Assembly (NCBI GenBank): GCA_951802195.1
Contig: OX637630.1
Location: forward strand, 558,001 to 622,000
Source of the DNA: Tausonia pullulans
Lineage: Eukaryota; Basidiomycota; Tremellomycetes; Cystofilobasidiales; Mrakiaceae
Length of the DNA: 64,000 nt
Direction: 5' to 3'
Shown here: positions 44,278 to 54,587 of the stretch, piece by piece
Position numbering within the stretch: the first letter of the stretch is position 1
Layout: each line of letters begins with the position of its first letter
Program-made: the position numbers and the translations under genes
The notes under the pieces: model-generated
Databases searched by the model: none
The model's input: only the letters and a program-made list of their open reading frames with translations
What the model was told of the DNA's origin: nothing

Positions 44278-45373
44278 ATGTACCTCTCAACCATCTTGCT
44301 CCCTCGAGCCACCGCCTTCTCCCCCATCTCAAAGCTTCCCCACCTCACCCGCCGCGCCCTCTCCACCTCTTCAATCATGACTGACGCCGTCGACAGGTCC
44401 TTCGCCAAGGGCTGGAAGATGAACCACACGAGTCGGTTCCTCCTGCTTGTCTCGCGCGTTCTCAGCGTTCACTCGCCCGTTGACTGACGAGCTTGTCTTT
44501 CTCTCTCCCCTCCTCACTCCTTGTTTCTTCCCACTACGTCCAGTGATCCGCATCAAAGACCCTAAGGTCTCCCTCAAGTTCTACCAGGAGATTCTCGGCT
44601 TCGACCTCATCGACAAGCACAACGGAGGCGACTTTACGTGCGTTATCCCTTCGTCCTGGTTTTCCATGTCCTTCTCCTGCTAGGCCATCATCTCGAGAGC
44701 TCCTGGCCATCAATAGAGACATAAGGGAGGAGTGGGAAGAGTCGTTGTCGCGCCTACCATCGAAGGGCGCCGGGACTGACGTGTCTACCCTTCGACGTAC
44801 CCAGCCTCTACTTCCTCGCCTTCGACCACTCCGACGGCAAGGACACCGCTGCCCAGAAGTCGACCAACCGGGCGACTCGGGAGGGCATTGTCGAGCTCAC
44901 CCACAACCACGGCACCGAGTCGGACCCAGACTTCAAGGGCTACGCGTCGGGAAACCAGGATCCTGGAAGGGGCTTCGGTCACATTGCGATCAGCGTCGAC
45001 GATGTTCAGAGCGCTTGCGATCGATTTGAGGAACTTGGAGTCACATTCCAGAAGAAACCGTCTGGTAGGTTGTCGCGCACAAGTTGAAGAGATAAGTTGG
45101 AAGTTTGGAACTGACGCGCGCGCCCTTCGTCATCAATCATCCGTCGCAGATGGCAAGATGAGGAACATCGGTCAGTCGCCTGAGTCCTCCTGTTGGTTTT
45201 TACACAAGAGTTGCTGACGCGTCTCGTATATCTTGCAGCCTTCATCAAGGACCCCGATGGGTGAATATCATTTCGCCTGATCGAACGCACGCCGCTCTTC
45301 TCATTAACTTCCTCTCCTGTACAGTTACTGGATCGAGATCATCCCCAACGCCCCCCGCAAGGACGTTTCCTAA
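44278..45373 (+). CDS. GLO1: glyoxalase I (lactoylglutathione lyase)
   Basis: Isomerises the methylglyoxal-glutathione hemithioacetal to S-lactoylglutathione, a detoxification step. A single glyoxalase domain is present: NHTMIRIKDPKVSLKFYQEI, LGFDLIDKHNGGDFTLYFLA, GIVELTHNHG, GRGFGHIAISVDDV, and PDGYWIEIIP near the end. Metal ligands correspond to His in NHTM, Glu in VELTHN, His in GFGHIA and Glu in WIEI. The stop is TAA 45371-45373. ATG 44278 adds a 33-residue basic, acid-free leader (LPRATAFSPISKLPHLTRRA) before a second ATG at 44377 that begins MTDAVDRS; an even earlier ATG lies at 44236. The leader looks like a mitochondrial presequence. The single-domain size (about 170 residues from MTDAV) is that of the human enzyme, not the doubled yeast one. 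Confidence 0.93.
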
Positions 45374-45919
45374 TAGGCGAGATTCGGGAGCTTCAGGGTT
45401 GATGAAGCAGTTATAACTGTTGGCCGAGACGAAATTCATCCATTTGCGTTTGACGTCGTTGAAAGAATCCCTCCGTACCTGAATGTGAAACGGTCCTAGC
45501 CGAAGAAACCTCCGGGTTGAGTGAAGATGAGAGAAGGTGGGCCGCGCGCTTGAGAAGCGGAAAATGATCCTCCGTTTGTCGCCACAGATCCAAACCCACC
45601 GTAGATCTCGTTGCAGGCTCAACAAGCTTTCCTAACTCTGGAAGAATCGAGAAACTAAGCCAAGGAGGCGGCGCATTCTCGAGAGGCATCTAGATCGTAC
45701 AGACTCCAGCCTCCTCGCCGACTCCTTCAAACCGATAGCGACGACCATAAACCCCTCGCGTGTGGTATTTTTTGACATAAGGAGAAGCCGAGGAGCCGCA
45801 AGTAGATGGAGGGATCTTGAGGGGGAACGTTGGGGTGGAAGAAAGAGGGGAGGGGCCAAAGACGACGGAGGGCGTGCCAACTCCAAGCCATCCTCCCAAG
45901 TTGTCACAACATGCGCGAC
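45374..45919. other. shared 3' flank of GLO1 and SmE
   Basis: Convergent 3' region of about 550 bp. No RNA gene, repeat or coding domain was recognised. Confidence 0.4.
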
Positions 45920-46777
45920 TCAAATAGCCTGCAGTACACTTATGTTGTCGCCTTTCAAGAGGATACGGCCTATATTTGAGAGCAATATCAATGTCAGAGA
46001 ACGCGTAGAAGCGAATGAGAAGCGAGGAACGGCAGTGAGCGCGTGCCTCGTGCCAGACGGTCTCACGAGTGCCTCGTCTTCAAATAGAGGATCACTGGGA
46101 CTAATCAAAGGGATCATGACGCCTCTGGGACCCTCTGAAGCACGAGGTCCTGGGGTGCAAACGCGCGGACGACGCGCGTGCGCGAGGAAACACGCGCGTT
46201 AAGCTTGACGCACGCGCGAGATCTGCCATCCAGGGTTGCTCACAGCAACCCGCTAGCCCCAAAGCATTCTTTGAGGCCTTTAGGGCGCTATGCCAAGGGT
46301 GACCTTCCGAAATGAGACACGCAAAGCGCTCGCAAGACGCGCGAGGCAAAGAGCCGAGAACTCACCGAGCTCCCTTCGCTCCGCCTTGCCCTTGACCGAA
46401 ACCTCGGCAGCATTGTCGAGAACGACGTTCATAAACTCATCGAAACCCTGAGACATCGAAGAGGGTAGTTGTCAGTCACCTTCAGAAGCAAGTCGCGAGA
46501 CGCGAGGATGCCAAACGCGTGCAAACGCGAAAGCGACGCACGATGATGACGCCCTCCATGCGGGTCTCGAGGTTGTCATAGAGCCAGATCTGGACCCGAG
46601 TTTTCTGTAGAAGGGCGAGCAAGCGTCAGCCGGCTGAACCAACGAACGGGTCGGAGCAAGGAGGCCAGACGAGCAAGCCAAACAAAGAAAGGAGAGAAGC
46701 CCTCAACTTACAGACTGGAGGTGCTTGAAGATGATGTTGATCGGCTGGACGAGGACGCGCTGGTTCCTTCCGGACAT
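45920..46777 (-). CDS. SME1: spliceosomal Sm protein E
   Basis: Member of the heptameric Sm ring on U1, U2, U4 and U5 snRNAs. ATG 46777 gives MSGRNQRVLVQPINIIFKHL, then KTRVQIWLYDNLETRMEGVI, IGFDEFMNVVLDNAAEVSVK (Sm1, with the F-MN-VL-D signature), GKAERRELG and, across a 391-nt intron (about 45973-46363), RILLKGDNISVLQAI (Sm2) before TGA 45920-45922. Length of about 86 residues is normal. Three introns. The last intron is long for this genome and unusually rich in CGCG. The gene is divergent from homoserine kinase, 272 bp away. Confidence 0.93.
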
Positions 46778-47049
46778 GATGGGCGAGGATGGTAGCGAGT
46801 ACGGTTGATGGTCGTTCGCTGATGCGTAGGACGAGGGAAGCCTGCTCTCCGCCCCTCCTTGCGCTCTTCGATTTCGCGCGTCCTTAGCAACTTCCGTTAC
46901 TAGGGCCGCCCGCCGTTCATCTCCTTGTCATTCTAGACATCCTCGAGGTTTCTGTGACTCCAACGCCCACCAGTCTTCCCTAGACAGACACCGCTCGGCT
47001 TCTAACTCTCGCTCCTTTGTGCGCCGCCCAGCCTCCACTCCTTCAACTC

Positions 47050-48730
47050 ATGCCATCCTGCCCCACCGCGCCTCGCGCCTTCACTATCAAGGTCCCCGCC
47101 ACCTCGGCCAATATTGGTCCTGGGTTTGACGTCGTCGGACTCTCGCTGTCCCGAGATCTCATTCTCGACGTCTCTGTCGACCCGTGAGTCCGGCTGAAGT
47201 CTTTGTCGTCGTTACCCCGTCTACGCGAGTTGGCCGGGATGGTTGTTGCGACAGCGACGACCTCGTTCGCCCTGTTCCTTTTTGACCAACTCAGATGGGA
47301 CGAACTGTCCTGGATCTAGCGGCTGTCATAATGTAACGGGTTATCGAAGGCTTGAAAGGCGCCGCTCTGTCAGGGACGCAATGTCGCGAAGAGTGACTCG
47401 CCAAAAGGACGACGTCGGACGGGTTCCCCGAAGACGAGAGCACGTCACGCCAGTGTTCTTCTCCAGAGCTCGGCTTGCGCCATGTCTCTGTTGCCTCGCC
47501 TGCTCTCGTCTATGTTGCGGGCCCCTTGGGTTTACTTGACTTTGGCGAGGAGGGAGGGACGGCTGCGATGAAAAGGCTAATGGACGGATGGACGGTGCGC
47601 ATCACCTTGCTTAGGAGAAAGAGGCTGATGTCCACTCCTTATTTCCAGTTCAAACTCTGACCAGACGACGCTGGCATATATCGGTGAGGGCGCCGAGGGC
47701 GTCCCCCTCAACCCGTTCAAGAACCTCATCACCCGGACGGCACTCTACGTTCTCCGCTCGCACGAGATTGCCGCCTTCCCGCCGAATCTGCTCATCAAGG
47801 TATCCAACGACATCCCCTTTGGCCGTGGCCTCGGCTCCTCTGGAGCGGCCGTCATCGCTGGTGTTCTCCTCGGATCCCACATTGGAGGCCTCAACCTCCC
47901 GCTCGGCCGGCTCCTCGACTTTGCTCTCATGGTCGAGCGCCACCCGGACAATGTCACCGCTGCGCTCGTTGGAGGCTTTGTCGGATCGTACCTTAAGGAG
48001 CTCAGCGCAGAGGAGAAGACGCAGGCGAGCATCCCGCTTGCCGAGGTCCTCCCAGAGTACCCGGACGATGCTGGACCCGAGTGGGGTCTCAACCCGCCGA
48101 TCCCGCCGAGGGGCATCGGCCATTACGTCCGCTTCAACTGGGCTAAGGAGGTCAAAGCTATCGCTATCGTCCCTCGTTTCGAGCTCTCGACCGCCAAGGC
48201 GCGCGGTGTCCTTCCCGAGTCATACTCGCGCGCAGATCTCGTAGGTCGCCCGCCATCCCTTCGTCATTTACTATCACTCGCTGATAACACATTGTCCCTT
48301 AAGGTCTTCAATCTTCAGCGCCTCGCTGTCCTCACGACAGCCCTCGGCCAGTCGCCTCCTGACGCCGACCTCATCTATGAGGCAATGAAGGACCGGGTCC
48401 ACCAGCCGTACCGAAACGTTCTCGTGGGTGCATCCTCCCTCCTGTGTCTCTCATTGTCCCCGCTCACCGCGACGCCAACTTCCTCAGATCCCCGGCCTCC
48501 CTACCGTCCTCTCCTCGCACACCCCAACATCCCACCCGGGCCTCCTCGGAATCTGCCTCTCCGGGGCGGGGCCGACGGTCCTCGCGCTCGCGACGGACAA
48601 CTTTCAGAAGATTGGCGACTCGATCCGGGACACGTTCAAGGCCGAGGGCGTCGACGTCGACTGGTCCGTCCTCGAGGTCTGCGGCGGTAGTGAGATCAAG
48701 GAGGGCGGGGTCATCGTTGGCCCCAAGTGA
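47050..48730 (+). CDS. THR1: homoserine kinase
   Basis: Phosphorylates homoserine with ATP on the way to threonine. GHMP kinase fold: [20 protein letters not shown] at the N-terminus, the ATP-binding [40 protein letters not shown], and the C-terminal glycine motif [22 protein letters not shown] 47050, stop TGA 48728-48730, about 350 residues, normal for the family. Three introns; the first (about 47186-47650, splitting PSNSD) is roughly 460 nt, long for this genome. The first exon ends VSVDP. Confidence 0.95.
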
Positions 48731-49645
48731 ATTTTATTATCATGGGAATCTGGAAGGATGTGAGAGGGTCTGACAGCTGTCTGCGTCATACACCTAGCGG
48801 ACTTGCAGCGCGCAGTTAGAATGCGTGTCGGGCACGTGCCCATCTTGCCTTATCTCCCCTGCTCTTGATCCTTTGCACATATGGCGCCAACACAGGAGAG
48901 GTCAGGGCTCTCGCTCGGTGTTACAATGAGCATCCCCCTCCCCCCTGTCGTGCCCCTGAGTCGTCGTCGCGAGCGCTTCATCTCTGTCCACGAGTGAAAC
49001 CCACCTGAGCTTTTCTAGCTCCTACCATTCTATTCCGCCTCTTGACTCCCACCATCCCTTCAGCCTTGACGGCCGCCCTCTATTCCTCTCACTCGCTCGC
49101 TTGCTCGACCCTATACAAGGAATTCCTACACTCTTTCCTCTTCTCGGCTTCCTGTACCAGTCAACCCCTTCCGTCTCGCCGCCGAGGTCCGTCGACGAGG
49201 CTGACTTTCAATCATCGTGCGCGCCTTCTCCCCTTCTCCTCTCCTGTCTGACACCTTCCTCGATTTGATGCGTCCCTTTACTACACAAGTCTCTCTTTCT
49301 GTCCTCCTTCCATCCTTCTCTTTCTCAACACACCGCTTTCCTTCCTCTTCACCATATCTCCGCCCCTCTTGTCAGCCGGAGCACCTCTCTCAACGGCCAC
49401 ACCACACAGCCTTCCTCCTCTAGGCAGTCTGTCCTCTTCTTTCCAGAAGAGCTGCATTAGTCCCAACATCATCACGCTATCGAGAAATCCAAGCTGACTT
49501 TTCCCCGTCTGCTCCTAAATTTCGACAGACCGACCAGACCTCGGCCTCCCGTCACTTGCCCCAAGATCCCCTCACGGCATCTCCAAGTCTCTCCCCGGGC
49601 TCCCAAATCACCTTAGACATAACATCTTCCGACCAGCAGCCGTCT
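48731..49645. other. intergenic region with long pyrimidine-rich leader
   Basis: The stretch 49040-49440 is almost continuous CT-rich sequence with no credible gene. It probably forms the promoter and 5' UTR of the small gene at 49646. An open frame continues upstream of ATG 49646 to an acceptor-like site at about 49529 (TTTCGACAG), so an upstream coding exon is possible. Confidence 0.4.
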
Positions 49646-50001
49646 ATGTTCGTCTCGCCGCAAAACGACAATGAGGAAAGGGGGCTCCTCGCTGGTGAGG
49701 TGGGCCAGGAGGCAAGGATGACGGGCAAAGCCAGGCCGTCAAACGCACGTCGTCGTGAGTACCTCCCCTCCGATTCTTTCTTGGCTCCTGGATTGCGTTG
49801 TTCGCCGTGGTTATGTGGGGAACGAGGCCTCATCCGCGCTTATGTGTGTGGCGATTGGCAGTGTCGTCCTACTCGATCAAGAGCTCCCGAAAGCAGCCTC
49901 CGAGCGCGTCGGACGACCAGAGCAGCGGAAGAGATGGAGATAGAGGCGTGCTCGCCCGCTTGAAGAGTCTGTTTGAGTTTCGGTCGAGACAGAGCCGGTG
50001 A
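49646..50001 (+). CDS. small basic protein, unknown
   Basis: No family was recognised. Exon 1 from ATG 49646 gives MFVSPQNDNEERGLLAGEVG, then ARMTGKARPSNAR. A GT-AG intron (about 49754-49860) leads to exon 2, which gives SSYSIKSSRKQPPSASDDQS and ends VLARLKSLFEFRSRQSR before TGA 49999-50001. The protein would be about 80 residues with a basic amphipathic C-terminus (RLKSLFEFRS) that could lie on a membrane. The first exon may begin further upstream, since the frame is open to about 49529. Confidence 0.4.
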
Positions 50002-50435
50002 AGTTGAGAAGGAAAAGGTGGAGAGGTTGGTGATATTTCCCAGATCCTAACTTGTCTCGTAGCTTATGGCCTGGTCAATGTTTTTAGTTCATTAACGAGA
50101 TGAAACTGGCGATGTGTGCGCCTCTCACGCCAGGCGACTCATTCGTCTTCAACTCGCTTGTGAACCTCCTCCCACTTCTCATTACAGCCCTCCTGCTCCG
50201 ATACCTACCCTTCGGGATGGGAGCACACACGCTTGTCGCAGGTTAGATTCTCGCCGCCTCGTCGTCCTCATCATTGTGCTCGGAATCCGAGGAAGGAGGA
50301 AACCCTTGGATGAACTGCTCTCGCGTGAGGTCCGCGTGTGAGATGCGCTCTCATTCTCTTTAGAACCGCTGGTCGGAGCTGTTCGTTACAATACCTCACC
50401 TAGCGTGTTCAAAAAATGTATCCATCCATCTCCAG

Positions 50436-52694
50436 CTAGCTCCACGGATTCTGCATGTCCATCCCCTGCGCCAGTACGAGCGGCTTTCGTCCTCCCGGGC
50501 TCCCAGGCGGAGCCCCCCTCAGTCTTCCAGGCGTGATCCGTGGGCTTGTCGGGTTAGGCTGAGGCGAAGATGGTGGCGAGAGATGGGACGAGACAAAGTT
50601 GGGCGTTGAGGACATGGGAGCGCCCAATTCGGCTTCCATGTCTGTGCGGAGGACAGAGGGTGTCAGCATTCATCTCTACACAAAGCTTGAGGGTCCGACG
50701 CACTTTTGATCATCTCCTCAATGTTGTCGGAGCTCCCAACTCGCTGGTTCGAAACAGATACGTCCGACCTCGCGAGCGAAGCCGCAGACCCTATCCGCCG
50801 GATCCGCCGAGGCGAGCTAATGCCGCCGATAGGGACTCTACCAGAGTGGGCCGAGTCGTACGAGGACGACGAGGAAATTGACGAGTTGTGCCGGTCAAAT
50901 CCGGGGCGAGACCGAGATTGGGAGGTGGGGGGAGAAGTGGAGGGGACGGTGTCGTAGAGAGAGGGTTCCGGCGGGGAAAGCGTCAGGGATGCTGGAGGCG
51001 GGTTCAGCGACCTCCTCATACCCGAAGAAGACGATAACGGAGGCGAGTCGAGACTGACGGTCCCACCGCCCCCACCTAACAGGGGAGATGCGACGCCGAG
51101 GCTGTCCAGTGTCCTCTGAAGGGCCTTGCAGTCCTCCTCGACAATGCGAACTGTTTCTCTCAGCATGTCCCGCTCGTTTTTCGCCTCCTCCGCCTCGTCC
51201 TCTTTCTCCAACCGCGCTTTCCGCTCCGCAGCGACCATGTTGTTGGCCTCCTCAAAGAGCGCCTGACTCAGACTCTCAAGCTCAGCCTCAAGCGCCGTCT
51301 TGGACACCTGGAGCGCCACGAGTCTGGTCTGGAGCGTCGTCCGTTGTGTCCTCTCCTGGGCGAGCGACTGGCGGAGAGAGATGATCTCCCCGGGCGATTC
51401 ATAGCTGTTGGACGCGCCGCTGCCTCCTCCGGCGGAGGTGGACGTCGTCGCTCCGCCGATGGGCCCGAATCCGAGTCCGAGATTCGGCGTCGAGCCGTAC
51501 TGCGAATGCATGACGGACGAGCCTGCGAGGGCGTGGATGGGCGGGGAGGATATGGGTGTCGAACCTGCTGCTGGCGAAGCTGCAGGGGGAGCGGTTGATG
51601 TCTTGTTCCTGCGGGTGAACCAGCCGCCTCCGCCGCTGCCGCTCGCAGGCATGGTGGCGGTCATAGGGGAGGTCCCACGGGGCGCTGGTGACGCTTCAGC
51701 GTGGTGGGAGAGATCCGTTGACTGCCGGGGGGACTTGGTGCTGCTGGCTGCCAGGATGGGCGCTTGCATCCCCATATGCGCCGAACGTCGATGTGTCTGG
51801 GCGACAAGCGCGTGGCTGGAGACAGAGGGCTGCGTCAAAACAAGAGAAAGAGCGCGTGCTGGAATGACGGAGCGGACCTAAATTCTCCTCCTCGTCGCAA
51901 AGCCTGAAATTAAATGAGGTAAGCGACCAAGCTAGACGAGCAAAGTAATGGCAAGGAGAGAGAGAGCCTCAACTGACCTCTTCCATCATCTCACTGTTTG
52001 CCTCGACGAGAGCCAGATTCGAGCCTATAATAGAGGTTTCAACATCATGTGCTTAGGATTCGGACAAGTTTTTAGGCAGGGACTCACGAGCCATGGTCAG
52101 TTGATGCTCAGTCTCGAGCTGCTTCGCGAGCGAAGCGTGCAGTCGCGTCATCTAAATGGAGAGAAGGAGACAGCCGTCGTCTAGTTAATCCCTGTCTCAG
52201 CTACCCGTCGCGTGCACCACTCTCGGGACTGCATTCCATGCCACTCCGATCATGGGCCAAGAATGATCTCTCCTTCTCCCGTGAGAGTGAGAAACATCAA
52301 GGCCGGCGGCAAGCGTCCCAGACCAGCCCCTTCGCTCGAGCCCCGTCGCGTTGCTTGGGCGGCAACGGGCGAGCGTGCTTTCTTCTTAGCTCGTTTGCTT
52401 CCTCAGTCGAAGACTTACCAGGGTGTCGACCTGTTCGACAAGAATCTTTATCGCCCCGCGCACATCCTGATCGAAAGTTACAGGCGGACGCTGAGCCGCG
52501 TCGTGCCCGTGCCCGTCACCACCCTCGTCGTCAGACGGCGACGGCAGCGGCTCGAGCCGGATGAGGAGGTCGCGGTAGGGAGCAAGATCAAAGGTCGAGG
52601 TTGAGCCCGCCCGTGGGCGTGTGGTCGGTGTTGGCAAAGGCTTAGAGATGGGCGAGGAGGGCGAGTTGGCGTGCGGCGGTTCGTCAGACGTCAT
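50436..52694 (-). CDS. Sec2-like Rab guanine nucleotide exchange factor
   Basis: Activates the exocytic Rab Sec4/Rab8 on secretory vesicles. The key region is a long coiled coil (51380-51130): SLRQSLAQERTQRTTLQTRL, ALQVSKTALEAELESLSQAL, FEEANNMVAAERKARLEKED and ERDMLRETVRIVEEDCKALQ. The FEEANNMV motif is the hallmark of the Sec2/Rabin catalytic coiled coil. ATG 52694 (MTSDEPPHANSPSSPISKPL) opens a disordered N-terminus with short helical exons (MTRLHASLAKQLETEHQLTM). After the coil comes a Ser/Pro-rich tail, a final intron and DMEAELGAPM to the stop at 50436-50438. Yeast Sec2 also has a long C-terminal regulatory part. Five or six introns. Confidence 0.85.
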
Positions 52695-53170
52695 GACCGC
52701 GAGGTCATGGAGGTTGCGGGCGCCCTTGTATCAGGCGAAGAGCAAGCCGCACGTCCATCTGATGTCGTCGCGATGGTTCCTGACGACAGCCGGCGAGATG
52801 GAAGAACCTCCCACAATAAATCTTGTGAGATGAACAGAGAACGATTTTATGGCTGAGCCCCAACTCGGATATCTCAGCCTACGGTGGTTTAAATCGTGCG
52901 ACCTCCCAGGAACCAAAGCCAGGAATGCCCAGCTATGGATACTCCATATCAGGTTCGAATGGCATCGGGCCTCTCTCTGGGAAGCCCTTGTGCCTGCAAA
53001 CGAGTGCACAGACGAGATAGTGACCCAGGCTGGGGAGGAGCCAACCACAGGCGGTCCCTCTGCGGCGCCCTCGCGACCCCCCGCCTCTTCGCGCCGGGTT
53101 CCGAGGGGGCAAGCCCGGCCCAGCCTCGCTCGACCTGCGACCAACAGCCATCCCCTCCTTCCCCAGTACC

Positions 53171-54201
53171 ATGAGGCCTACATTCGTGAGGCTCTTAACC
53201 TCGCATCTCGGACGGAACCCTCTCGCTCCTCTAGCTCACACTCTCCTCTATCCGCCGCCGTGTCCCCTCGCAGTTCCGAAGGGCTGCCCATGCCTCCGGG
53301 CCGGGCTTCACTCGCCCCATTACCAGTTGGTCCCCAGTGCTCGCTTGGATGCTTCGCTCCGGACCTCTCTGATGCTCAAGGATACTTGCAGACTCGCACC
53401 CGCACTTTGCCCCCCCGAGCCGGTCTCTCAAGATGGTCGCCAACGCTGTGAATCCCGCGCTTGACGTCGTGCTTTAGCCAGTCGGCCCGGTCCCAGTTCC
53501 AAGAGCTAATGCCTCTTGTCACGTCCTCTTCTCTTCCTGTGCAATCCAGTTCGAGCTTTGTTAGTCCTTCCACCCTTGTCTTGTTTTCACCAGTGTCATA
53601 AAGGTGGAGCGGGGGCAGCCGAACGCGCGCTGAAAGGGGGCCTTTCCTTGGGACCGGGAGGGATGCCGACGGGAAGGGGGGTCACCTTTAACGCTCAGTC
53701 TCCTTGCCAGACGACTACAGCCCTGTCGAACCTGCTGTCTGCAGGGAGCCTGGTTGCAGCTAGCTCGGACCTTGTATCTTTCATGCTGACGAGCGCACCA
53801 TCTTGCTCCCCGTCCCGCCCCCCCCCCCCCCCCCCCCGCACGCGCTCGCATCGCTCGTCTCAGCCCTGTGGTGGTGGATCTTTTACATGAGTAAGTTTTA
53901 TTAGCCCCAGCCCCTTCCAGGATAGTCAGAGCTGACTCGTGTGCATTTTACAGTGAAGGAGAACTTCGCCGTCAAGCTGGTGCGGCCTTACTCCCGCATT
54001 CGTAGTTCCTACAAGGTCTTTCCTTCGACTGACTGACCCACATCGTCTATTTCTTTCTCTTTCGTCGCACTCAAGGGATGGCGCAAGAAGTTCCAGGACC
54101 TCGGTCACCCCTTCGATGACGAGGGCCTCAAAGGAGGAATGTACAACTCGTGGCTCGCCCGGCGTGGTCTCGTCAAGAACCCGGGAGGAGATGTCTATTG
54201 A
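53171..54201 (+). CDS. small protein with one membrane segment, unknown
   Basis: The 3' half is well supported: SLVSALWWWIFYM (membrane segment, 53845-53891) is joined by a GTAAGT/TTTTACAG intron to KENFAVKLVRPYSRIRSSYK, then GWRKKFQDLGHPFDDEGLKG and GMYNSWLARRGLVKNPGGDV, Tyr, stop TGA 54199-54201. The 5' part is unclear. ATG 53171 (MRPTFVRLLTSHLGRNPLAP) resembles a mitochondrial presequence and would be a natural start, but the joining exons through the 19-base C-run at 53819-53837 could not be fixed. A small mitochondrial inner-membrane subunit (for example an accessory respiratory-chain protein) is a guess. Confidence 0.5.
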
Positions 54202-54587
54202 GACAATCCACAAGGCAGTAGGCTGGGAGCTAGCCAGAGATAGGGGAGAAGGAAAATCAGAAGAGGACGGGTTTCTCGTTAATAAATGGATGACCTGTGG
54301 GTCGCACGATCTTGTCTCGAAAGGCAAGGCGAGGCAAGTCGGAGAGCTTGGCTGGTCAAGACTGTTAACGATTACCGCTGCAAGCTGCTCAAAGCTATTC
54401 CGATGCGCCCATTTATCAATGAACATCTTTTTTTTGAGATGCCACTGTCTGCCCTTGACGACGAGGAGACGCCTTCCGGTGAACGCCGCAGGTCGTAGGC
54501 CGCGTCCTCTCTCTCAATCCCCCTCGACGTTCACTCACCGTTACGACAACGCTTCTTCCCCGCCTCCGTCTCACACTTCCGACTGAG

